Below, piece after piece: positions 1 through 4,851 of a stretch of DNA of 6,898 nucleotides. A model generated the notes under the pieces. That model was not told where the DNA came from. It saw only the letters and a list, made by a program, of their open reading frames with translations, and ran no database searches. The stretch spans positions 1 through 6,898 of the forward strand of contig JAEWVQ010000131.1 in the NCBI GenBank assembly GCA_023459095.1, given 5' to 3'. Within the stretch, counting starts at the first letter, position 1, and each line of letters begins with the position of its first letter. A program made the translations under genes and the position numbers. Source of the DNA: Pseudomonadota bacterium (GTDB lineage Bacteria > Pseudomonadota > Gammaproteobacteria > Burkholderiales > Rhodocyclaceae).

Positions 1-69
1 GCACTCCCCCTTGCCCCCCAGCGGTAATCCCACCGCAAGAAAAAACATCAAACCTGCTGACGACTTGCG

Positions 70-88
70 CGAAAAATGCGATGTTTCG
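70..88. promoter_or_regulatory. Imperfect palindrome, possible operator
   Basis: The arms CGAAAAAT and ATGTTTCG flank a GCG centre, and 7 of 8 arm positions are complementary. It lies about 70 nt upstream of the first gene in an AT-rich stretch, where a repressor or activator could bind. No known regulator motif is recognised, and a 7/8 match of this size can occur by chance. Confidence 0.22.
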
Positions 89-147
89 GCCACGCTGTAC
101 CCGCACCGCCCAATCAGAACAATTCGCTACAGCGCGCCAATACAATC

Positions 148-153
148 AGGAGA
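148..153 (+). promoter_or_regulatory. Ribosome binding site fixing the binding-protein start
   Basis: AGGAGA lies 7 nt before the ATG at 161. This near-consensus Shine-Dalgarno sequence decides the start over upstream in-frame possibilities. The ATG at 164 is an adjacent alternative and would only remove one methionine. Confidence 0.8.
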
Positions 154-160
154 TCGCCGC

Positions 161-1138
161 ATGATGCAGGCCTATAAGAATAAATGGTTGCCCCTCAGTG
201 CCCTGGCCCTTGGCATGGCCCTGTCCTTCGGCGCCAACGCCGAAGAGCAGAAGTCGGTGGCCGTGACCGCCATCGTCGAGCACCCGGCGCTGGACGCCGC
301 TCGCGACGGGGTCAAGGAGGCCCTCCAGGAGGCCGGCTACGAAGACGGCAAGAACCTCAAGTGGCAGTACCAGAGCGCCCAGGGCAACACCGGCACCGCC
401 GCGCAGATCGCCCGCAAGTTCATCGGCGACAAGCCCGACGTGATCGTCGGCATCGCCACTCCGTCGGCCCAGGCGCTGGTGGCCGCGACCAAGAGCATCC
501 CGATCGTCTTCAGCACCGTCACCGACCCGGTCGGCGCGCACCTGACGCCGAGCTGGGAAGCCTCCGGCACCAACGTCACCGGGGTTTCCGACATGCTCGC
601 GCTGGACAAGCAGATCGAGCTGATCAAGAAAGTGGTGCCGGGCGCCAAGCGCATCGGCATGGTCTACAACCCGGGCGAAGCCAACTCCGTGGTGGTGGTC
701 AAGGAGCTGAAGGAACTGCTGCCGAAGATGGGCCTGAGCCTGGTCGAAGCCTCGGCACCGCGTTCGGTGGACGTCAGCTCGGCGGCGCGCAGCCTGGTTG
801 GCAAGGTCGACGCGATCTACACCAACACCGACAACAACGTGGTGTCCGCCTACGAGGCGCTGGTCAAGGTCGGCAACGACGCGAAGATCCCGCTGATCGC
901 CTCCGACACCGACAGCGTCAAGCGCGGCGCCATCGCCGCCCTCGGCATCAACTACAAGGAGATGGGCAAGCAGACCGGCCGCATGGTGGTGCGCATCCTC
1001 AAGGGCGAGAAGCCGGGCGAGATCAAGCCGGAGACCAGCGACAACCTGCAGCTGTTCGTCAATCCCGGGGCCGCGCAGAAGCAAGGCGTGACCCTGTCCG
1101 ACGAACTGCTCAAGTCGGCCGCGGAAGTCATCAAGTAA
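161..1138 (+). CDS. ABC importer substrate-binding protein, TrpX-like (COG2984 / ABC_sub_bind)
   Basis: This is a periplasmic solute receptor of 325 aa. Residues 1-27 form a Sec signal peptide: Lys-containing n-region, hydrophobic core at about 10-22, and a probable cleavage after Ala-Asn-Ala before EEQ. There is no lipobox cysteine, so it should be soluble in the periplasm. The mature part shows the two-lobed type I binding fold of the ABC_sub_bind family, with blocks typical of TrpX relatives: IVEHPALDAARDG (38-50), ATPSAQAL (99-106), FSTVTDPVGAH (117-127), NVTGVSDM (138-145), VYNPGEANS (168-176) and DTDSVKRGAIAALGINY (249-265). Length is normal for the family. It leads a permease and an ATPase of the matching families. 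Streptococcal relatives bind tryptophan, but the ligand here cannot be inferred and may be another small molecule. The family call is firm; substrate is unknown. Confidence 0.93.
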   Translation: MMQAYKNKWLPLSALALGMALSFGANAEEQKSVAVTAIVEHPALDAARDGVKEALQEAGYEDGKNLKWQYQSAQGNTGTAAQIARKFIGDKPDVIVGIATPSAQALVAATKSIPIVFSTVTDPVGAHLTPSWEASGTNVTGVSDMLALDKQIELIKKVVPGAKRIGMVYNPGEANSVVVVKELKELLPKMGLSLVEASAPRSVDVSSAARSLVGKVDAIYTNTDNNVVSAYEALVKVGNDAKIPLIASDTDSVKRGAIAALGINYKEMGKQTGRMVVRILKGEKPGEIKPETSDNLQLFVNPGAAQKQGVTLSDELLKSAAEVIK

Positions 1139-1146
1139 AAAAAGCG

Positions 1147-1184
1147 GCCGCCGGCCGCGGGCGTTCCGCCCGTGGCCGGACGGC
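1147..1184 (+). terminator. Strong intercistronic GC hairpin between binding protein and permease
   Basis: The arms at 1147-1163 and 1167-1184 pair over 17 bp, with one G-T wobble (1157/1173), one bulged A (1180) and a TTC loop. A run of seven A's (1137-1143) precedes it. No T-run follows on the + strand, so for the operon it is more likely an mRNA-stabilising or attenuating hairpin that lowers downstream expression. Read on the minus strand it has the form of a classical intrinsic terminator, with the stem followed by seven T's. Structure is seen directly; function is inferred. Confidence 0.65.
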
Positions 1185-1192
1185 ACGATAAT
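1164..1192 (+). promoter_or_regulatory. Weak candidate internal promoter before the permease
   Basis: GATAAT (1187-1192) matches the sigma70 -10 consensus at 5 of 6 positions and lies 17 nt after TTCCGC (1164-1169), a poor -35 matching at 2 of 6. It overlaps the hairpin loop and 3' arm. A start near 1199 would leave a leader of about 20 nt. The weak -35 makes this a low-confidence call. Confidence 0.2.
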
Positions 1193-1221
1193 CCTGCCTT
1201 CACGCACTCGGTTACGAAGTC

Positions 1222-2112
1222 ATGTCTCTGTTTTCCCTGTTCGGTGCCCTGGAGATCGGCCTGATCTTCAGCCTCGTGGCACTCGGCGTGTTCATCTCCT
1301 TCCGCCTGCTGCGCTTCCCCGACCTCACGGTGGACGGCAGCTTCCCGCTCGGCGGCGCGGTCTGCGCGACCCTCATCGCCCTTGGCTGGGACCCGTACAG
1401 CGCGACCCTGGCGGCCACCGCCGCCGGTGCACTGGCCGGGCTGGCCACCGGCCTGCTCAACGTCAAGCTGAAGATCATGGACCTGCTCGCCAGCATCCTG
1501 ATGATGATCGCGCTCTACTCGATCAACCTGCGCATCATGGGCAAGCCCAACGTACCGCTGATCGCCGAGCCGACATTGTTCACCCTGCTGCAGCCGGAAT
1601 GGCTCAGCGACTACGTGTTCCGGCCGCTGCTGCTGGTGTTCATCGTGATCGCCGCGAAGCTGCTGCTGGACTGGTTCTTCACCACCCAGAAAGGCCTGGC
1701 GATCCGCGCCACCGGCTCCAACCCGCGGATGGCCCGTGCCCAGGGGGTCAACACCGGCGGCATGATCCTGCTCGGCATGGCCATCTCCAACGCGCTGGTG
1801 GCGTTGGCCGGCGCGCTGTTCGCGCAGACCCAGGGCGGCGCCGATATCTCCATGGGTATCGGCACCATCGTCATCGGCCTGGCCGCGGTGATCGTCGGCG
1901 AGAGCATCCTGCCCTCGCGCCGGCTGATCCTGGCGACCCTCGCGGTGATCCTCGGTGCCATCGTCTACCGCTTCTTCATCGCCCTGGCGCTGAACAGCGA
2001 TTTCATCGGCTTGCAGGCCCAGGACCTGAACCTGGTCACCGCGGTGCTGGTCACCGTCGCCCTGGTGATTCCGATGATGAAGAAACGCCTGCTCGGCAAG
2101 AAGGGAGCCTGA
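1222..2112 (+). CDS. ABC importer permease, LivH/RbsC-like (COG4120, BPD_transp_2)
   Basis: This is an inner-membrane permease of 296 aa and would form the translocation pore with the ATPase encoded next. It is strongly hydrophobic, with about eight or nine predicted membrane spans, roughly at 8-27, 42-58, 60-80, 86-104, 133-150, 179-202, 214-228, 236-256 and 270-285. Family-typical blocks are FPDLTVDGSFPLGGAV (32-47), a cytoplasmic loop RATGSNPRMARAQGVNT (162-178) that probably contacts the ATPase, and GIGTIVIGLAAVIVGE (212-227). The C-terminus is short and basic (KKRLLGKKGA), consistent with a cytoplasmic end. The start has only a weak GAAG ahead of it, but N-terminal content and family length support the ATG at 1222. 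It follows the binding-protein gene after an 83-nt hairpin-containing gap, and the ATPase starts 2 nt after its stop. Confidence 0.92.
   Translation: MSLFSLFGALEIGLIFSLVALGVFISFRLLRFPDLTVDGSFPLGGAVCATLIALGWDPYSATLAATAAGALAGLATGLLNVKLKIMDLLASILMMIALYSINLRIMGKPNVPLIAEPTLFTLLQPEWLSDYVFRPLLLVFIVIAAKLLLDWFFTTQKGLAIRATGSNPRMARAQGVNTGGMILLGMAISNALVALAGALFAQTQGGADISMGIGTIVIGLAAVIVGESILPSRRLILATLAVILGAIVYRFFIALALNSDFIGLQAQDLNLVTAVLVTVALVIPMMKKRLLGKKGA
2101..2107 (+). promoter_or_regulatory. Ribosome binding site for the ATPase inside the permease 3' end
   Basis: AAGGGAG lies within the last permease codons, 7 nt before the ATG at 2115. It fixes that start although the reading frame is open much further upstream. 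It also implies coupled translation of permease and ATPase. Confidence 0.75.
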
Positions 2113-2114
2113 CC

Positions 2115-2909
2115 ATGCTCAGCGCGAAGAACCTGAAGATCACCTTCAACCCCGGCACCCCCATCGAGACCCGCGCCCTGCGCGGCCTGTCGCTGGACAT
2201 CCCGGCCGGCCAGTTCGTCACCGTGATCGGCTCCAACGGCGCCGGCAAGTCGACCTTCCTCAACGCAGTCTCCGGCGACCTGCCGATCGACAGCGGACAG
2301 ATCCTGATCGACGACGAAGACGTCACCCGCAAGCCGGTCTGGGCCCGCGCCAACCGCGTCGCGCGGGTGTTCCAGGACCCCATGGCGGGTACCTGCGAGG
2401 ACCTCACCATCGAGGAGAACATGGCCCTGGCGCAACGTCGCGGTGCCGGGCGCGGCCTCGGCAGGGCGGTGCAGGCATCGATGCGCGACGGTTTCCGGGA
2501 AAGCCTGGCGACCCTCGGCCTCGGCCTGGAGAACCGCCTCGGCGACCGCATCGGCCTGCTCTCCGGCGGCCAGCGCCAGGCCGTCAGCCTGCTGATGGCG
2601 GCGCTGCAGCCCTCGCGCATCCTGCTGCTCGACGAGCACACCGCGGCGCTCGATCCGCGCACCGCCGACTTCGTGATCAAGCTCACCGCGCGCATCGTCG
2701 CCGAGCACAGGCTCACCACGATGATGGTCACGCACAGCATGCGCCAGGCGCTCGACGTCGGCGAACGCACGGTGATGCTGCACCAGGGCCGGGTCGTGCT
2801 CGACGTCTCCGGCAAGGAGCGCGAAGGCCTCGACGTCCATCACCTGCTCGACATGTTCGAGCGCGTGCGCGGCGAAAAGCTCGACGACGACGCCCTGCTG
2901 CTGGGCTGA
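2115..2909 (+). CDS. ABC importer ATP-binding protein (COG1101)
   Basis: This is the cytoplasmic nucleotide-binding subunit, 264 aa, that would power the importer with the permease encoded just upstream. All motifs are intact: Walker A GSNGAGKST (39-47), Q-loop FQDP (Gln87), signature LSGGQRQ (149-155), Walker B ILLLDE with catalytic Glu174, D-loop ALD (178-180) and the switch His207 in VTHSM. After Walker B the sequence reads DEHTAALDP, where most ABC ATPases have DEPT; His at this position is characteristic of the COG1101 group rather than a defect. Residues 108-130, between the Q-loop and signature, are rich in Arg and Gly and may be a family-specific helical insert. The acidic tail (KLDDDALLLG) is not part of the core. 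Substrate specificity cannot be read from this subunit. Confidence 0.94.
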   Translation: MLSAKNLKITFNPGTPIETRALRGLSLDIPAGQFVTVIGSNGAGKSTFLNAVSGDLPIDSGQILIDDEDVTRKPVWARANRVARVFQDPMAGTCEDLTIEENMALAQRRGAGRGLGRAVQASMRDGFRESLATLGLGLENRLGDRIGLLSGGQRQAVSLLMAALQPSRILLLDEHTAALDPRTADFVIKLTARIVAEHRLTTMMVTHSMRQALDVGERTVMLHQGRVVLDVSGKEREGLDVHHLLDMFERVRGEKLDDDALLLG

Positions 2910-2914
2910 ACGCG

Positions 2915-2946
2915 CGCGCGGCGGGGTCGTCGGTCTCCGCCGCGCG
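2915..2946 (+). terminator. Possible terminator hairpin after the ABC importer operon
   Basis: CGCGCGGCGG (2915-2924) pairs perfectly with CCGCCGCGCG (2937-2946) around a 12-nt loop, and TCTTCC follows. It starts 6 nt after the ATPase stop. The T-run is poor and the loop large, so it may be a weak or Rho-assisted terminator. Its place before a 218-nt gap fits an operon end. Confidence 0.4.
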
Positions 2947-3086
2947 TCTTCCACGGCCGGACGATGCGCGGCGCACCGGCGGCCTCGACCTCGGCGCCAC
3001 GGCCCACGGCACCACAGCGCCGCCGCATCAACGAACGCGTATACCCCTTATCACCGCCCCCCTCCCCGCAAGCGGCGCCGCCCTTC

Positions 3087-3121
3087 TAGACTACGGCCAG
3101 GCATCCACCGAACACAGGGAG
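3087..3121 (+). promoter_or_regulatory. Control region of the urate operon: candidate -10 and ribosome binding site
   Basis: AGGGAG (3116-3121) lies 6 nt before the uraH ATG and is a good Shine-Dalgarno sequence. TAGACT (3087-3092) could be a -10 element giving a leader of about 30 nt, but no acceptable -35 is seen 16-18 nt upstream, where the sequence is C-rich. An activator-dependent promoter would fit but is not shown. The rest of the gap between 2947 and 3086 holds no recognisable gene or motif. Confidence 0.35.
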
Positions 3122-3127
3122 TACTCC

Positions 3128-3478
3128 ATGGGCCGACTCACCACCCACGTCCTCGACACCGCGCGCGGCTGTCCGGGCGCCGGGATCGCGGTCACGCTGT
3201 ACCGCATCGACGGCGCCCGCCACGAACTGGCGCGCGTCGTCACCAACGCCGACGGCCGCTGCGAGCGCCCGCTGCTCGACGGCGCCGCCTTTGTCCCCGG
3301 ACGCTACGAGCTGGTGTTCGCCGCCGGCGCCTACTTCGCGCGCAGCGGCGTCGACCTGCCCGACCCGCCCTTCGTCGACGAAGTCGTGCTGCGCTTCGGC
3401 ATCGCCGATACCAGCGCGCATTACCACGTGCCCCTGCTGGTATCGCCGTGGAGCTACTCGACCTACCGGGGCAGCTGA
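3128..3478 (+). CDS. uraH: 5-hydroxyisourate hydrolase (transthyretin-like)
   Basis: This enzyme hydrolyses 5-hydroxyisourate, the unstable product of urate oxidation, to OHCU. The 116-aa length is standard for a member of the family without a targeting extension. Signature parts are all present: N-terminal LTTHVLDTARG with His7, NADGRC with Arg44, YHVPLL with His100, and the diagnostic C-terminal YRGS (113-116), which separates hydrolases from true transthyretins. The two histidines and the arginine correspond to the family's catalytic residues. No signal peptide is visible, so it should act in the cytoplasm as the usual homotetramer. It is the first gene of a two-gene unit with puuD, whose product makes its substrate. 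Start is supported by the Shine-Dalgarno sequence at 3116-3121 and by the family N-terminus. Confidence 0.96.
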   Translation: MGRLTTHVLDTARGCPGAGIAVTLYRIDGARHELARVVTNADGRCERPLLDGAAFVPGRYELVFAAGAYFARSGVDLPDPPFVDEVVLRFGIADTSAHYHVPLLVSPWSYSTYRGS

Positions 3479-3481
3479 ACG

Positions 3482-4684
3482 ATGGACGCCTACCTGCTCG
3501 ACTGGGCGAACCTGCTGGTGCGCTGGCTGCACCTGATCGCGGGCATCGCCTGGATCGGCGCCTCGTTCTACTTCGTCATGCTCGACAATGCGCTGGCGCC
3601 GCCGGCCAAGCCCGCCGACGCCGCGCGCGGCGTGCATGGCGAGCTGTGGGCGGTGCACGGCGGCGGTTTCTACTGCAGCCAGAAGTTCCTCACCGGCCCG
3701 CGCGGCGAACCGCTCAGCGACCGCCTGCACTGGTCGAAATGGGAGGCCTACACCACCTGGCTGTCGGGAATGGCCATGCTCGCGCTGATCTACTGGGTCG
3801 GCGCGTCCACCTACCTGATCGACAATACGGTGATGGCACTCGCCCCGGCGACCGCGATCGCGCTATCGATCGCCGTGTTCGCGCTCGGCTGGCTGGTCTA
3901 TGACGGCCTGTGCCGTGTGCTCGCCGGTCGCGAGCGCGTGCTCGCCGGCGCGCTCCTCGCCTTCGTGGTCGCCTGCGACTGGGCGCTGCATCAGCTGTTC
4001 TCGGCGCGCGCCGCCTACCTCCACGTCGGCGCGATGCTCGGCACGATGATGGTCGCCAACGTCTTCTTCCACATCATCCCCGGGCAGAAGCGCATGGTGG
4101 CGCAGATCCGCGCCGGTGCCGCGGTCGATCCGCGCCCGGGGCAGATCGGCAAGCAGCGCTCGGTGCACAACACCTATTTCACCCTGCCGGTGCTGTTCAT
4201 CATGATCAGCAACCACTACCCGATGACCTACAGTCACCCGCGGGGCTGGCTGGTGCTGGTGGCGATCATGCTCGCCGGGGTGCTGATCCGTCAGTTCTTC
4301 GTGCTCCGCCATCGCGGCCAGCACCGCTGGTGGCTGCCCGCCGCCGGCATCGCGCTGCTCGCCGCGCTCATCGTGCTGATGGCGCCGGCGCCAGTCGATG
4401 CCGGCGGCGCCCGCGTCAGCGCCGCCGAGCTGCAGGCCGTGGTCGAACGCCGCTGCGTCGCCTGCCACGCCGCGGCGCCAACCTGGGAAGGCTTCGCCCA
4501 GCCGCCCAAAGGCGTGATCCTGCAGCGCGCGGACCAGATCGAGCAGCACGCCGCCAAGCTTGCGGAGACCGTGGCCAGCGGCTACATGCCGCTGGGCAAC
4601 CTGAGCGGCATGCGCGAGGACGAACGCCAGCTGGTGGCGCGATGGTTCGCCCAGCGCGGCGAGCGCGACGCCGCGGCGCACTGA
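3482..4684 (+). CDS. puuD: Membrane urate oxidase with C-terminal cytochrome c domain (PuuD)
   Basis: This protein oxidises urate to 5-hydroxyisourate in the inner membrane and passes electrons to a cytochrome c instead of to O2, so no H2O2 is expected (established for PuuD). It has 400 aa. The urate oxidase N domain covers about 1-300, with some eight hydrophobic spans near 12-34, 88-106, 122-142, 152-172, 178-198, 233-245, 254-274 and 284-302. Conserved-looking blocks include WLHLIAGIAWIGASFYF (15-31), HGELWAVHGGG (52-62), KWEAYTTWLSG (86-96), and HNTYFTLPVLFIMISNHYP (229-247). A cytochrome c domain follows at about 311-390, with heme site CVACH (325-329) and probable axial Met369 in GYMPLGN. 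It should face the periplasm. The start codon comes 3 nt after the uraH stop, with only a weak Shine-Dalgarno sequence, which suggests translational coupling. Confidence 0.95.
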   Translation: MDAYLLDWANLLVRWLHLIAGIAWIGASFYFVMLDNALAPPAKPADAARGVHGELWAVHGGGFYCSQKFLTGPRGEPLSDRLHWSKWEAYTTWLSGMAMLALIYWVGASTYLIDNTVMALAPATAIALSIAVFALGWLVYDGLCRVLAGRERVLAGALLAFVVACDWALHQLFSARAAYLHVGAMLGTMMVANVFFHIIPGQKRMVAQIRAGAAVDPRPGQIGKQRSVHNTYFTLPVLFIMISNHYPMTYSHPRGWLVLVAIMLAGVLIRQFFVLRHRGQHRWWLPAAGIALLAALIVLMAPAPVDAGGARVSAAELQAVVERRCVACHAAAPTWEGFAQPPKGVILQRADQIEQHAAKLAETVASGYMPLGNLSGMREDERQLVARWFAQRGERDAAAH

Positions 4685-4696
4685 CGCTGCCGCGCG

Positions 4697-4717
4697 CGCG
4701 GCCGGGCGCCGGCCGCG
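4697..4717 (+). terminator. Perfect GC hairpin after puuD, possible terminator
   Basis: CGCGGCCGG and CCGGCCGCG form a perfect 9-bp stem with a GCG loop, 12 nt after the puuD stop. No T-run follows, so intrinsic termination is uncertain. It may act with Rho or protect the transcript 3' end. Confidence 0.4.
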
Positions 4718-4839
4718 AGAACAGCGGCCGACGGCTGTGGTCCATCCCTTGGCCGGGCTTGGTAAGCTGACCCGGCAAGGCCTTCCTGCAGACGGTCTCC
4801 GCCGCCGCGCAGACGCCACGCCTCAGTTCACCCCATAGC

Positions 4840-4843
4840 AAGG
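4840..4843 (+). promoter_or_regulatory. Ribosome binding site for the ATP-grasp fusion protein
   Basis: AAGG lies 8 nt before the ATG at 4852. It is modest, but with the protein-like content beginning right after, it is the best support for this start. The 167-nt gap from puuD also contains TAAGCT (4763-4768), a poor -10 candidate with no paired -35. Confidence 0.45.
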
Positions 4844-4851
4844 TCCGCGCC

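Larger units (their letters stand above)
1..160 (+). other. 5' flanking/leader region of the ABC importer genes
   Basis: This stretch has no supported gene. It is visibly more AT-rich than the rest of the window, with A-runs near 39-46 and 72-76, as expected for a control region. Reading frame stays open upstream of position 161, but the residues encoded there look random and precede a clear ribosome binding site and signal peptide, so it is treated as untranslated. An imperfect palindrome lies at 70-88. No convincing sigma70 -35/-10 pair was found. TACAAT at 141-146 resembles a -10 box, but it sits too close to the ribosome binding site to make a normal leader. Confidence 0.5.

Noticed and set aside
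141..146. TACAAT as the -10 box of the first operon
   Set aside because: A start from it would fall on the Shine-Dalgarno sequence at 148-153, and no suitable -35 is seen.
11..160. N-terminal extension of the binding protein from an upstream ATG
   Set aside because: It would bury the signal peptide behind about 50 unrelated residues, and a strong Shine-Dalgarno sequence sits just before 161.
146..1207. Minus-strand open frame of 353 codons opposite the binding-protein gene
   Set aside because: Low-complexity Arg/Gly/His/Asp-rich product without motifs; the + strand encodes a clear signal peptide and family blocks.
1599..2114. N-terminal extension of the ATPase into the permease gene
   Set aside because: The extension is the out-of-frame reading of the permease and is very Arg/His-rich; ribosome binding site and family length fix the start at 2115.
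1965..2954. Minus-strand open frame of 329 codons opposite the ABC ATPase
   Set aside because: Shadow of a gene with all Walker, Q-loop, signature and switch motifs on the + strand.
2910..3127. Small gene or non-coding RNA in the gap between ATPase and uraH
   Set aside because: Only a hairpin and C-rich sequence are visible; no start with a ribosome binding site and no protein-like content apart from the uraH leader.
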